Part shown: piece after piece, positions 51,344 to 61,637 of the stretch
How positions within the stretch are numbered: position 1 is the first letter of the stretch
Layout: each line of letters starts with the position of its first letter
Assembly (NCBI GenBank): GCA_018266455.1
Contig: JAFEAJ010000004.1
Span: 42,951-106,950, forward strand
Direction of reading: 5' to 3'
Length of the DNA stretch: 64,000 nt
Source of the DNA: Bacteroidota bacterium
Lineage (GTDB): Bacteria; Bacteroidota; Bacteroidia; Chitinophagales; Chitinophagaceae
Position numbers and translations under genes: made by a program
The notes under the pieces: generated by a model
Databases searched by the model: none
Told to the model about the DNA's origin: nothing
Seen by the model: the letters and a program-made list of their open reading frames with translations, nothing else

Positions 51344-53893
51344 TTATCTTCCCAATTGCATTTGCATCCGTTTTACGCGGTCTTCCAATTGTTCGGATGA
51401 AAAATTTTCCCGCATGCTATCCACTTTTAAGGGAAAGCAGAAAGGGGTGAGCCTTTGCGGGAATGTGATGATAATTTTCCCTTTTTGTACCCTTTCCAGC
51501 ATATTCCTCAACCTGGCTTCTTCCATTTGCTGTTCCATCACTTCATTATAAGCCTGCCGCAGCAACAGGTTATTCTTATCGTATTCAGAAAGCACATTGA
51601 ACAATAAAGAAGCCGATGATTGAATATGCCTCGTTTTTATATACTCGCCTGGATAGCCCTGGAAAACCAAGCCACCGATCACAGCAATATCCCGAAATTT
51701 CCTTTTCGCCATTTCAGCGCTGTTCACGCTGCGCTGTATGTCTTCTGAAAGATTGCCCAATGAAAATAATTCATAAACATTTGAGTCATCAACAGGTATT
51801 GGCTGATCGCTAAGCAGCTCAAACCCGTAATCATTCATTGCAAAAGAAAAGGTAATGGGCATCATGCGGCTAATGCGATAAGCAAGCAATGCGGCCATGG
51901 CTTCGTGTACCAGCCTTCCTTCAAAGGGGTATGCAAAAATATGATACCCATCGCCGGTTTCTATATGCTCAATCAGCAATTCATTTTCCCTTGGCAGGTG
52001 TGAAAGGTTTTTCTGCAATTCAAAAAGCGGCTTTAATACTTCAATTTCAATTTCTCTTTTCTTCGTAGAGGCACCCAATGGCCTGAAACCACCATCTGCA
52101 TCAGCAGCATCACCCAATTTTCGCCTCAACATAAAACCAAGGTTAGCAGAAAGAGGCATTCTTCCACCCTGCCAGCTCGGCACAATTGTTTTTTTGGAAA
52201 TTGATTTTCGCACCAGTGCAGTCATCTCTTTTATCATCACGAATTCTAAATTCCTTCCTGCAAGCGTGAACGCATCGCCGGGGGACAATCTTGATATAAA
52301 GTATTCCTCAATTACCCCTACATATCCGCCACTTACAAATTTCACCTTCATCATGGCATCGCTTACAATGGTGCCAATGCTCAACCGGTGGCGCATGGCC
52401 ACTTTGCGGCTATTGATCTTGAACAGCCCGTCAACCACCTCTACTTTTTTAAATTCATCATATTGCTGCAAGGCTATGCCCCCTTGCGAAATAAAATGCA
52501 GGATCCAGTTCCACTCTTCTTCGGTCATTAGTTTATAACAATGCGTTGACTTCACTTCCAGGAAAACTTCATCAGGATAAAACCCATCAGATATCGCCAG
52601 CGTGGAGAGGTATTGCACCAACACATCAAAGCACAATATCAACGGCTGCCTGCTTTCGATGAAATTCAGGCTCATTGCAGCTTTTAAAGCCGCCGCTTCA
52701 ACCAGCTCTAATGAATGTGTTGGCAGAAAATAAATTTTGCTCGCCTCCCCGGGCTGGTGCCCGCTTCTTCCTGCCCGTTGCAAAAAGCGGGCAACGCCTT
52801 TCGGCGACCCCACCTGCACAACGGTTTCGACAGGGCGAAAATCGACGCCCAGGTCCAGGCTTGCCGTACAAACAACAGCTTTCAGTTTTCCCTCATGTAA
52901 AGCCTCTTCTACCCAACTGCGCAAGCCCTGATCAATTGAACCATGATGAAGCGCTATCGCTCCAGCCAGGTCTGGGGAGGCGCTTAACAGTTTTTGATAC
53001 CAGGTTTCGCTCATTCCCCTTGTGTTGATAAAAATCAAAGTAGTCCTGCTGTTATGGATTATCGGAATTATTTTGTTGATGAGCTTAATGCCAAGATGGC
53101 CCGACCAGGGATATTTTTCAATTTCGTCAGGAATGATGGGCTCAATATCAATATTTTTCCTGAGATCAGCTATTACACTCGCACCCCCAACAGCAATCCC
53201 TGGAAAAAGAGGAGAAAGCAAAACTTCTTTTGCTTCTTCAAAATTGCCGACAGTTGCAGAGATGCCCCAAACAGAAAGTTGGCGATTGGCTGTTGCCAAT
53301 ATTTCTTCTTTTGAACTGATGGCAGGCAACTGCCGCCTGCCAATAATCCTGCTAATCGCGAGCTCCACCTGCACGCCACGTTTGCTTCCTAATAGCTCAT
53401 GCCATTCATCAACTGCAATGATTTTTAACCTTTGAAAGATTTCCGTACAATTTTTTTGGGCAAGCAAAAGATGCAAACTTTCCGGAGTGGTAATAAGCAC
53501 TTCGGGCATTTGCCTTTTTTGCTTCTGCCTTTCGCTAAGTTCCGTATCTCCATTGCGTATGCCAATTTTCCAGTCCAGCCCCAGTTCAGCAAGCACCTCT
53601 TCCATAGCACGGCCTATATCTTTAGCCAGTGCACGCAGAGGCGTTACCCATAATAATTGCAACCCGTTTTTAGATTTGGTTTTATAATTTTCAGGATGAT
53701 GATTGATAAAATCAATTATAGCGCCAACAAAAACAGAAAATGTTTTCCCGCAACCCGTAGGTGCATTCACCAATCCTGACTTCCCATCAACAATGTGCTG
53801 CCAGGTTTCCTGCTGGAAAGCAAAAGGAACCATCTCTTTTTCGTGGAACCAGTTGTTAATTATCTTATAACCTATAGTATTTTGAACCTCCAA
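51344..53893 (-). CDS. Lhr-type (ligase-associated) DEXH-box DNA helicase
   Basis: 849 residues. Helicase motifs are APTGCGKT (44-51), VDEWHE (161-166; the DEWH form of motif II), VGSPKGVARFLQRAGRSGHQPGE (motif VI) and the Lhr-like winged-helix/DUF4145-type C-terminus. The protein resembles the ligase-associated DNA damage response DEXH-box helicase class. That class usually sits next to an ATP-dependent ligase, an exonuclease and a PdeM phosphoesterase. None of these is adjacent here, so it is a solo gene. It should act in DNA repair by translocating on ssDNA. Confidence 0.88.
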   Translation of the reverse strand: MEVQNTIGYKIINNWFHEKEMVPFAFQQETWQHIVDGKSGLVNAPTGCGKTFSVFVGAIIDFINHHPENYKTKSKNGLQLLWVTPLRALAKDIGRAMEEVLAELGLDWKIGIRNGDTELSERQKQKRQMPEVLITTPESLHLLLAQKNCTEIFQRLKIIAVDEWHELLGSKRGVQVELAISRIIGRRQLPAISSKEEILATANRQLSVWGISATVGNFEEAKEVLLSPLFPGIAVGGASVIADLRKNIDIEPIIPDEIEKYPWSGHLGIKLINKIIPIIHNSRTTLIFINTRGMSETWYQKLLSASPDLAGAIALHHGSIDQGLRSWVEEALHEGKLKAVVCTASLDLGVDFRPVETVVQVGSPKGVARFLQRAGRSGHQPGEASKIYFLPTHSLELVEAAALKAAMSLNFIESRQPLILCFDVLVQYLSTLAISDGFYPDEVFLEVKSTHCYKLMTEEEWNWILHFISQGGIALQQYDEFKKVEVVDGLFKINSRKVAMRHRLSIGTIVSDAMMKVKFVSGGYVGVIEEYFISRLSPGDAFTLAGRNLEFVMIKEMTALVRKSISKKTIVPSWQGGRMPLSANLGFMLRRKLGDAADADGGFRPLGASTKKREIEIEVLKPLFELQKNLSHLPRENELLIEHIETGDGYHIFAYPFEGRLVHEAMAALLAYRISRMMPITFSFAMNDYGFELLSDQPIPVDDSNVYELFSLGNLSEDIQRSVNSAEMAKRKFRDIAVIGGLVFQGYPGEYIKTRHIQSSASLLFNVLSEYDKNNLLLRQAYNEVMEQQMEEARLRNMLERVQKGKIIITFPQRLTPFCFPLKVDSMRENFSSEQLEDRVKRMQMQLGR

Positions 53894-54015
53894 TTCAAAC
53901 TTTTTAGCAACTAAAATTTAAGGCACAGCTAAATAGCATTACAAAAGTACAAGAGAAGAACACAACGATACTGGGCTAAAAGGCAAATGTTATGCAGGAA
54001 GCCAAAGAATAACCA

Positions 54016-55386
54016 TCATAGCGTTTTCAAATATTCGATAATGGCTTTCCTATCTTTATTGGTCAGCTTATCGCCAAAATAATGGCCATAGTTCCCATAG
54101 CCGGGCAGATCGGTATCATAAATGTTTTTGCCATTTGGTTTATCATGAGCAGTATATTCCCAGCCTACATTTTCATAATCATACCGAAGGCGATCAAAAT
54201 CCCTCGACCAGTATTTCGGGCGGGCTTTGCTGTTCAAAACGCCCTCAAGTGTTGGCACAGAGCCGTTATGAAAATAAGGGGCGGTGATCCAGATGCCATC
54301 GAGCGGCGGAGCAATGTACCCATTAAAAGGCTCGAGCCTTGCCGGGTGATCTCCCCTGGCAAACCAACTGTTGTTAAACCAGTTAACAAACTGCGGGCTT
54401 TGATAATTGCTTTTGTATAGCAGGGAATCGGTTTTAATGGTTGCCTCGGGTATTAATAAGTTCGGGTATCCATCACCGTTACCATGGCATTTTGAGCAAT
54501 GTTCTATAAACAGCACCCCTCCCTGCCCGGCCAGTTTCTCATCAATTAGATAAGGATATTTTGGGGCTTCAATGCTTTTGAGGTAAGCCAGCACATCATT
54601 AAAATGTTGATCAACCTCTGCAGATTCTGCCGTGTCATTCACTGTTAATAAATTTGATGCCATGGCAAACCTTCCAAAATCTCCCCGCCCAAAACCGTTA
54701 TAAAATAAACCATGTTTCTTTTTCAATAACCACCATGCGGGAACATCAGAAGGCACCACGTTATCGGGAACCTCCATCATTGGCGTTTCGCTCCACCGAA
54801 GGGTTTCCGGGTCCCGGTGTGCTGCAAGCAGGGCTGCAAGCCTGTCTGCCACATTCACGCCCCTGACTTTAGTATACAGTTGGGCGCTGATCTTTTTAAC
54901 CACTTTCAAAAATGGCTCAGCTGCCTCATATTTTTTTAGGCTCGCTTTCTTTAAAAAACTTTCTGCAATGGCCGCATTGCGTGGGTTCAATTTTTCGCCG
55001 CCTGTGAAATCAATGGTCGTATTTCCGAGGCCAATAACCAGCTTGCCGTCAAAAGCCTGGGCATGGCACTGCAGGCAGTTAGGCGCAACAACAATTTCCC
55101 CATTCGCTGCTTTTACTGCAGTATATTCATAACTGATGTTTGCATTAATGCTGTCGCGGTTAAGATAATTGAGATTGTCTTTCCCAAAAGCGAGCTTGAA
55201 ATAGTTTAAAGGTATACCGCTCTTCAGATAATCTCCTGTGACAAGATATTGATATCCCTTAGCGCTATCGCCGCTGCGTTGATGGCTTGCAGGGATATAC
55301 ACCCCTTCACCAAAAAAATTATTCACTGTGCGATTGAAAGAAAAGCAAACAGCAGAAAAACAAAATAGCACAACGATTTTCTTCAT
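54016..55386 (-). CDS. Di-haem c-type cytochrome, secreted
   Basis: 456 residues from ATG at 55386 (an upstream TTG is less likely). Signal peptide, then two haem sites: CLQCH (C104, C107, H108) and CSKCH (C297, C300, H301). The middle region is a long domain resembling cytochrome c peroxidase or thiosulfate-type cytochromes (ARGDHPARLEPFNGYIAPPLDGIWITAPYFHNGSVPTLEGVL). That last stretch is typical of a peroxidase-like C-terminal haem domain. It is expected in the periplasm. Redox partner unknown; no cytochrome maturation genes are nearby. Confidence 0.8.
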   Translation of the reverse strand: MKKIVVLFCFSAVCFSFNRTVNNFFGEGVYIPASHQRSGDSAKGYQYLVTGDYLKSGIPLNYFKLAFGKDNLNYLNRDSINANISYEYTAVKAANGEIVVAPNCLQCHAQAFDGKLVIGLGNTTIDFTGGEKLNPRNAAIAESFLKKASLKKYEAAEPFLKVVKKISAQLYTKVRGVNVADRLAALLAAHRDPETLRWSETPMMEVPDNVVPSDVPAWWLLKKKHGLFYNGFGRGDFGRFAMASNLLTVNDTAESAEVDQHFNDVLAYLKSIEAPKYPYLIDEKLAGQGGVLFIEHCSKCHGNGDGYPNLLIPEATIKTDSLLYKSNYQSPQFVNWFNNSWFARGDHPARLEPFNGYIAPPLDGIWITAPYFHNGSVPTLEGVLNSKARPKYWSRDFDRLRYDYENVGWEYTAHDKPNGKNIYDTDLPGYGNYGHYFGDKLTNKDRKAIIEYLKTL

Positions 55387-55487
55387 AGCTGACTTCAAAT
55401 AATAAAATTAGTACAGGAAAATAAGAACCGGTAGTCGAAAAAAATATTTGTTGATGATTTGTAAAGCTTGTGCACCGCAGAAGTTCT

Positions 55488-56678
55488 TCAGTTAGCATTT
55501 ATCACCGAAGTAATTCCATCTGCCTTTTTAATAAAGTAAAGTTGTTTGTTTTCATAATAATCCGGCTCTGTATTTTGTTTATTAATGAACACTGGCTGTA
55601 TATTGAAATTGCCGAAAAGGCAATGAGTCTTTTCGCCAAGATGTTGAATAGTGCTGTCTCCATGCTCTCCGAGCAATTTCGCAAAATGGCATACGGCTTG
55701 GAAGCCGCGGAATATCATGTCACTGGCACGCATGTAAAAATTTGTTTTGAAATATTGCTGAACACGGGCAACCAGGCTATCGTTGGGATTGAAATAAAAC
55801 GGAGTAGTGTACATAATTTCCAGGCCATTGTACAGAGGCAGGGAAAAATCGCTGATATTGTCCCAGGTAGGCATACCGATTACCGTAATGTAATTTGATT
55901 TAGCAAGAGGAGATAACTGAAAACAAAGATCCTTTGCAAAAGCCTCGTTCAAACTTGCTGCGACAAAAACAGTATGCATGTTTGGGTTCAGGTAAGTTTT
56001 CAGGTTGCGGGTTTCCAATTTTTCACCAAGCGTTATAAATTTTAAGTTCAGGGGCCCAGTAGCGTTTTCTTTTTGTATATCTGCAAAATAATTTTTTAGC
56101 CTGTTTTCCAAAATGCCATTTTTAGCAATGACATAAATTGCCTGTTTGCCATAGTTTCTTTGCAGGAATTTATATATCTCCTCGCAATGAGTCCTTAATG
56201 TCGTGTTCAGGATAACCAGGCTTTTATTGTTCCTGATATTTTCATCATTCGGGAAATTAATGTTGACAAAAGGGATGTTCTTGTGCAAAGCACCCGCAGC
56301 AAGCAGCCTCATCTCTGTTGATGATACATAACCGATAATAAGATCTGTATTTTGAAAACTAGCTTCCTCCAATACTTGTTGAATGCTTTTCTTTACTGAT
56401 TTGGTATCATATAAATTGATTTCCAGGTGTGCGTTTTCTTTTTGTAGCGAATCGATTGCCAGCAAGGCACCTTCATAGAATTCAAGGCCAGGGCTAATGA
56501 ATTTAGGGAAATTATTATCATAACGGTAATTGCCCAGGTCGTCAAATGCAGAATCAAGATATAGCGGAGCAAATATGGCAATATGATGCGTTTTCAGGGA
56601 TGAGTCCGTTTGCGATTTTGCGAAGACAGGAATCGGAAACAGGATAAAGGCAAGAATATTTTGAAATATATTTTTCAT
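55488..56678 (-). CDS. Periplasmic binding-fold protein (type I, LivK-like) next to guaA
   Basis: 396 residues with a signal peptide ending PVFAKS. The PBP type I fold is visible as THHIAIFAPLYLDSAFDDLGNY..., FYEGALLAIDSLQKENAHLEINLYDTKS, VLEEASFQNTDLIIGYVSSTEM and IYVIAKNGILENRLKNYFADIQ. No ABC transporter subunits are in the neighbourhood. In other Bacteroidota a related protein with LysM repeats is found beside guaA. Here no LysM repeats are seen, and I cannot confirm the same family. The ligand is unknown. It lies 57 bases downstream of guaA in the same direction. Confidence 0.7.
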   Translation of the reverse strand: MKNIFQNILAFILFPIPVFAKSQTDSSLKTHHIAIFAPLYLDSAFDDLGNYRYDNNFPKFISPGLEFYEGALLAIDSLQKENAHLEINLYDTKSVKKSIQQVLEEASFQNTDLIIGYVSSTEMRLLAAGALHKNIPFVNINFPNDENIRNNKSLVILNTTLRTHCEEIYKFLQRNYGKQAIYVIAKNGILENRLKNYFADIQKENATGPLNLKFITLGEKLETRNLKTYLNPNMHTVFVAASLNEAFAKDLCFQLSPLAKSNYITVIGMPTWDNISDFSLPLYNGLEIMYTTPFYFNPNDSLVARVQQYFKTNFYMRASDMIFRGFQAVCHFAKLLGEHGDSTIQHLGEKTHCLFGNFNIQPVFINKQNTEPDYYENKQLYFIKKADGITSVINAN

Positions 56679-56735
56679 ATCAAAACATTATATTGATAAG
56701 TTGTCTCCAGGTTAAAATATTTATCTCTTGCTACA

Positions 56736-58268
56736 TTATTCCCATTCAATGGTAGCGGGGGGCTTGCTGCTAATGTCATACACTACCCTGTTGATCCCTT
56801 TTACATTATTGATGATCTCATTGGAAACATTTGCAAGGAAATCATAGGGCAGGTGGGCCCAGTCTGCCGTCATGCCATCAATTGAAGTTACGGCGCGAAG
56901 CGCAACGGTGTATTCATAAGTGCGCTCATCGCCCATAACACCAACGGTTTTTACAGGAAGCAAAATTGCTCCGGCCTGCCATATTGTTGAATACAAATTG
57001 TGGTCATGCAATGCTTTTGTATATAAGTAGTCTGCGTGCTGCAACAATTGTACCTTTTCTGCGGTCACCTCGCCTAAAATTCTTATGGCCAGCCCCGGCC
57101 CCGGAAAAGGATGGCGCTGCAGCAATTCATCAGGAATGCCCAATTCATGCCCAACACGTCGAACTTCATCTTTAAACAAATACCGAAGCGGTTCTATCAG
57201 CTCAAGGTGCATTTTTTTGGGCAGCCCTCCAACATTGTGATGAGATTTGATGGTTACGGAAGGCCCGTGCACGGAAACACTCTCGATTACATCAGGATAA
57301 ATAGTTCCCTGCCCGAGCATGGAAACGCCTTCGATCTTTTTTGCTTCGTCCTGAAAAATTTTAATAAACAGTTTTCCGATGGTTTTCCTTTTTTCTTCAG
57401 GATCGGTCTTATCTTTTAGTTTTTTATAAAAAATTTTCTTGGCATCAATGCCTTTCACGTTAAGGCCTATCTTTTTATAGTTTGACAACACCTCTTCAAA
57501 TTCGTTTTTGCGCAACACGCCATTGTCAACAAAAATGCCAAATAATTTTTTTCCAATAGCCCTATTGATCAAAGTGGCGGCAACCGTAGAATCAACACCT
57601 CCGCTTAAGGCCATTACTGCTTTGCGGCGCCCAATCTGTTTCTTTAATCTCTCAACAGTATCGCTGATAAAATGGGCGGGGGTCCAGCCCTGCGAACAAT
57701 GGCACACATTCACTAAAAAGTTATGCAATATTTTTTTCCCTTCAACAGAGTGGTAGACCTCAGGATGGAATTGCAGGCAGTATAACGGAAACGTATGCCC
57801 ATTTTTTTTGAATGCCGCATACGGAATGTTTTCAGTGGTTGCCAGCACATCAAAACCCCGGGGCAGCTCAAGAATCGTATCGGCATGGCTCATCCACACC
57901 TGCGACCATTCCGTTATGTCATTGAGCAATATATCGTCTTGCTGTTTATGAAGCAATGCACGGCCATACTCGCGTTTGCTGCTGTTGGCCACACTGCCAC
58001 CAAATTGCTTTGCTGTTAACTGAGCCCCATAGCAAATGCCCAGGACCGGCACCTGCTCATTCAGATCTTGCACACTAACTACCGGTGCATTTGGTTCATT
58101 TACCGAAAAAGGAGAGCCCGAAAGAATGACCCCCTTTAGCGAACCGTCAAAATCGATATGTTTATGATAAGGAACAATTTCGCAGTAGACATTGGCTTCG
58201 CGAACGGCGCGGGCAATCAACTGGGTATATTGTGAACCGAAATCGAGAATAAGAATTTTTTCCGTCAT
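56736..58268 (-). CDS. guaA: GMP synthase (glutamine-hydrolysing)
   Basis: 510 residues, complete. The class I glutaminase triad is C79 in LGICYGAQ, H168 and E170 in QFHPEVYH. The ATP pyrophosphatase domain has the P-loop [11 protein letters not shown] (221-231). The C-terminal dimer domain ends [18 protein letters not shown], the expected GuaA tail. It converts XMP to GMP using glutamine. A minus-strand TACCTTTG box lies at 58277-58284 just before the start, with a weak CTG at the -33 position. Confidence 0.96.
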   Translation of the reverse strand: MTEKILILDFGSQYTQLIARAVREANVYCEIVPYHKHIDFDGSLKGVILSGSPFSVNEPNAPVVSVQDLNEQVPVLGICYGAQLTAKQFGGSVANSSKREYGRALLHKQQDDILLNDITEWSQVWMSHADTILELPRGFDVLATTENIPYAAFKKNGHTFPLYCLQFHPEVYHSVEGKKILHNFLVNVCHCSQGWTPAHFISDTVERLKKQIGRRKAVMALSGGVDSTVAATLINRAIGKKLFGIFVDNGVLRKNEFEEVLSNYKKIGLNVKGIDAKKIFYKKLKDKTDPEEKRKTIGKLFIKIFQDEAKKIEGVSMLGQGTIYPDVIESVSVHGPSVTIKSHHNVGGLPKKMHLELIEPLRYLFKDEVRRVGHELGIPDELLQRHPFPGPGLAIRILGEVTAEKVQLLQHADYLYTKALHDHNLYSTIWQAGAILLPVKTVGVMGDERTYEYTVALRAVTSIDGMTADWAHLPYDFLANVSNEIINNVKGINRVVYDISSKPPATIEWE

Positions 58269-58490
58269 AAGTGCAGCAAAGGTAAAAAACAGTTGGCAGT
58301 TTTCAGTTAACCGTTTTCAATTCAATTTCGATTCCGAAAAGGATTTGTGTGCAAACTTTTGTATGGGACAGTTCTATTTTCTCATTATTATTTTGCCCGC
58401 CCTATATGAACCGAAAATTTTAAGCGGATAAGTATTTATATTTGAGCATTGTTTAAAACTTTCTTTATCTCTTCTTCTAAATTATTTGCC

Positions 58491-59846
58491 ATGGGAAATT
58501 CACGCAGAGCATTCATCAGGAAAACAGCTATTACCGGGGCGGGCGCATATATTGGCGGTTTGGGTTTCAGCGCGCAAAGTTACCGAAGAATCATAGGCGC
58601 TAACGAAAGGGTGCGCGTTGGCGTTGTTGGCTTTTCAGACCGGCACCACAGCTCGCATGCACCTTGTTTTTTGCAGCACTATAAAGATTTAAACTTCGAC
58701 CTTGTTGCTGTTTCTGACATCTGGAAAAAAAGAAGGGATGAAGGCGCTGCCTTCTGGAAAGAAAAAATGAAACATGAGGTAAGGGCTTTCCGGAACAATG
58801 ATGAAATGTATAGCTCTAAAATGGTTGATGCTGTTTTTATGAGCACAGCCGATTTTCAGCATGCGCTGCATACCATTGAAGCTGTAAAAGCGGGATGTGA
58901 TGTATATGCCGAAAAACCATTTGCAGAAACGATGGAAGACAACCGCGCTGCGCTCAAAGCTGTGAAAGAATCAGGGAAAATCGTGCAGATTGGTTCACAA
59001 AGAAGGAGTGGCGGCAACTATAAAGCGGCAGCCGGTTTCATTCAATCAGGAAAGTTCGGGAACATCACCATGGTCGAGCTGACATGGAACGTGAACCAGC
59101 CCGGCCGCTGGCGAAGGTCTTCATTAGTGCCTTTGCTGAAAGAAGAAGATACTGACTGGGAAAGGTTTTTGCTCAACAGGCCTTATGAGCCTTTCAATGC
59201 AAGGCATTATCTCGAGTTTCGTCTTTTTTGGCCCTATTCATCGGGCATGCCCGGCCAATGGATGAGCCACCAGATTGATACTGTGCATTGGTTCAGCGGG
59301 CTGAAGCATCCCCGCAGCGTAGTGGCTAACGGTGGCATCTATGTTTGGAAAGATGGTAGGAAAAACTGGGATACTACTACTGCCGTGTTCGAATATGGCG
59401 ATGACAGCAATGAAAAAAATTTCCAGGTCATTTTTTCGTCGCGAATGCATAACGGCGACGAAAACCCGTCAGAAATATATTATTCCAATGGTGGGGAGCT
59501 GAACCTCATCACCAATAAAATTTCTCCAACCGGTGGCTTGCATGAAAGAGAAGCTGCAGCCATGGGAATGAAACCCAACCTCCTGCCGGAAATGAACTTA
59601 TCAGCATTAACAGAGAAAGTAGCAGCATCTGCAAACACAGGCGGCGACGTGCTAACATCGAACCATATACGTAACTGGATGGAATGCGTGAGAAGCCGCG
59701 AACAGCCCAATGCACCTGTTGAAGCAGGCTATTCCCACTCCATTGCAACCATTATGACCAATGCGGCAGTGCACACGGGCTATAAAGCTACTTTTGACGA
59801 AGCAGCCCAGGAAGTGATGGTGAACGGAAAGGCGTTTAAATATTGA
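58491..59846 (+). CDS. Gfo/Idh/MocA family oxidoreductase with Tat signal
   Basis: 451 residues from ATG at 58491. The N-terminus SRRAFIRKTAITGAGAYIGG is a Tat-type signal (RR with a hydrophobic stretch), so the protein is exported folded with its cofactor. The Rossmann motif is VRVGVVGFSD and the catalytic EKPFAET follows (EKP loop). The large domain covers the rest (WTSL..QWMSHQIDTVHWFSGLKHPRSVVA). Bacteroidota carry many such exported paralogues of unknown sugar or cyclitol substrates, and their activity can be glycosidase-like. It is divergent from guaA, with about 220 bases between the starts. Confidence 0.87.
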   Translation: MGNSRRAFIRKTAITGAGAYIGGLGFSAQSYRRIIGANERVRVGVVGFSDRHHSSHAPCFLQHYKDLNFDLVAVSDIWKKRRDEGAAFWKEKMKHEVRAFRNNDEMYSSKMVDAVFMSTADFQHALHTIEAVKAGCDVYAEKPFAETMEDNRAALKAVKESGKIVQIGSQRRSGGNYKAAAGFIQSGKFGNITMVELTWNVNQPGRWRRSSLVPLLKEEDTDWERFLLNRPYEPFNARHYLEFRLFWPYSSGMPGQWMSHQIDTVHWFSGLKHPRSVVANGGIYVWKDGRKNWDTTTAVFEYGDDSNEKNFQVIFSSRMHNGDENPSEIYYSNGGELNLITNKISPTGGLHEREAAAMGMKPNLLPEMNLSALTEKVAASANTGGDVLTSNHIRNWMECVRSREQPNAPVEAGYSHSIATIMTNAAVHTGYKATFDEAAQEVMVNGKAFKY

Positions 59847-59987
59847 GATGGGCACAAAGAAAAAGATCCGTACCATACAAGAGCCAAAGTTTGCAGGAAA
59901 AGGCAACCTTGCTAATCAATATTGTTACTCCATACTGCTATGCGCAGAATGGCAGTTGCAAAAGCAGGGCTCTATTTTTTTGATATT

Positions 59988-60794
59988 TTACAATTTACTG
60001 CTCACCATAGCCTCAGGAGCATTATAGGAAGCCACTTCCATGTCCATTGTTTTTTTCACGCGTATGTGGTAGTTCTTGAAAAGGCTTTGCCAGCGGAGGT
60101 TAAGCACACCAAGAATGCCTTCTTTGATGATGCCTTTGTTCATTTTCGAAGAACCAAATTTTCTGTCTTCAAAAATAATCGGCACTTCTTTGATCTTGAA
60201 CCCAAGTTTCCAGGACGCAAACTTCATTTCTATCTGGAACGCATATCCAGTAAAATGGATTTCGTCCAAATCTATAGCTTCAAGTACTTCCCGTTTATAA
60301 CAAATAAACCCTGCAGTTGGGTCATGCACCGGCATCCAGGTAATCAGCCTTGTATAGAGTGAGCCGCCTTTGGAAAGCAAAACCCTGTTGCGTGGCCAGT
60401 TCACATTGCCCCCCCCTTTGACATACCTTGAACCCACAGCCACATCTGATCCATAGGATTTGCAAGCCTGGTAAAGCCTTTCAAGGTCTTTTGGGTTATG
60501 CGAGAAATCTGCATCCATTTCAAAAATAAAATTATACTTCTTTTTGATGGCCCATTTAAACCCATGGATATAAGCAGTGCCTAACCCTGATTTGCCTTTG
60601 CGCTGTTCAAGAAATAATTGAGAGGGATGACTGAACTGCAGATCTTTTACGATCTCGGCTGTTCCATCAGGAGAGTTATCATCAATCACCAACACATGAA
60701 AGCCCTCATTCAGCAAAAAAATAGCCTGAAGGGTATTAGAGATATTTTCCTTCTCGTTATAAGTTGGTATGATAACTAATTTTTCCAATGACAA
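59988..60794 (-). CDS. Polyprenol-phosphate mannosyltransferase-like glycosyltransferase (GT2)
   Basis: 268 residues of a GT-A family 2 enzyme similar to dolichol-phosphate mannose synthase (DPM1). Motifs are VIIPTYNEKENI, VIDDNSPDGTA, GLGTAYIHGFKWAI and FEMDADFSHNPKDL (metal DxD). There is a C-terminal region RRWQSLFKNYHIR-like without a membrane span. It would move a hexose from a nucleotide sugar to a polyprenyl phosphate carrier on the cytosolic membrane face. The sugar is not certain. It is followed by a DEDDh exonuclease gene on the same strand. Confidence 0.85.
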   Translation of the reverse strand: MSLEKLVIIPTYNEKENISNTLQAIFLLNEGFHVLVIDDNSPDGTAEIVKDLQFSHPSQLFLEQRKGKSGLGTAYIHGFKWAIKKKYNFIFEMDADFSHNPKDLERLYQACKSYGSDVAVGSRYVKGGGNVNWPRNRVLLSKGGSLYTRLITWMPVHDPTAGFICYKREVLEAIDLDEIHFTGYAFQIEMKFASWKLGFKIKEVPIIFEDRKFGSSKMNKGIIKEGILGVLNLRWQSLFKNYHIRVKKTMDMEVASYNAPEAMVSSKL

Positions 60795-60869
60795 CCGAAA
60801 ATAATTGAATGACAGTAAATATACAATTTTCCGGGCATTATATTTGTCGCTGAAATGTTATTGGCCTGT

Positions 60870-61637
60870 TTATACCTTCTTTAACATGGTGCGATTAAAA
60901 ATTTCAGTAAGCTTTTGTTTGGTATGCATGGGGAAATCACCTTTCATCATCCAATCATAATATTGTGGCTCTGCTTTAAGCACATCTGCCACCGGGCGCC
61001 CTTTATGTTTTCCAAAATTAAAAATTTCAATCCCATTTTCCAGCACAAATCTCCGTGCAAAATCCACGATCGCATCTTCTCCCACAAATTTAAGTACGCT
61101 ATCAATTGTATTGCCAAGTTGGTTATATTTTTGAACCTGGGCCTCCAATACTTCCCATGTTGCAAGGGCATCAACCTCGGCACTATGAGCCCCATCAAGA
61201 TTTTTATTACAATAAAACTTGTACGCAGCGCTTAAAGTGCGCTGTTCCATCAAATGAAATATTTTTTGTACATCTATAAGTTTTCTTCCTTTTGCGTCAA
61301 ATTCCATACCCACACGCAAGAACTCTTCAGCAATCATGGGTATATCAAAACGGTTAGAATTGTACCCTGCAAGATCACATCCTTCAATAAATTGTTTCAA
61401 CTCGTTGGCAACTTGTTTAAAAGTTGGGGCATCTTTAACCATTTCATTGGTAATACCATGTATGTCTGAAACAGTCTGAGAAATAGGCATTTCAGGGTTT
61501 ATCAGCTTCCGTTTCGGCATCATTTTGCCATCGGGCATAATTTTTACAATAGCAATTTCAACAATCCGATCAGTAGAAAGGTTAATGCCAGTTGCTTCAA
61601 GATCGATAATGGCAAGTGGCTTTGTAAGTTGTAACAT
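60870..61637 (-). CDS. DEDDh 3'-5' exonuclease (DnaQ-like) with extra C-terminal domain
   Basis: 255 residues. The exonuclease core has D12 and E14 in AIIDLEATGINLSTDRIVEIA, D98 in GYNSNRFDIP, and H151 with D156 in GAHSAEVDALATWEVL, giving the DEDDh site. The C-terminal part FGKHKGRPVADVLKAEPQYYDWMMKGDFP is a small extra module often seen in Bacteroidota exonucleases. It may serve proofreading, repair or RNA turnover; it is not assigned to the replicative polymerase here. Upstream is a 450-base gap. Confidence 0.88.
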   Translation of the reverse strand: MLQLTKPLAIIDLEATGINLSTDRIVEIAIVKIMPDGKMMPKRKLINPEMPISQTVSDIHGITNEMVKDAPTFKQVANELKQFIEGCDLAGYNSNRFDIPMIAEEFLRVGMEFDAKGRKLIDVQKIFHLMEQRTLSAAYKFYCNKNLDGAHSAEVDALATWEVLEAQVQKYNQLGNTIDSVLKFVGEDAIVDFARRFVLENGIEIFNFGKHKGRPVADVLKAEPQYYDWMMKGDFPMHTKQKLTEIFNRTMLKKV

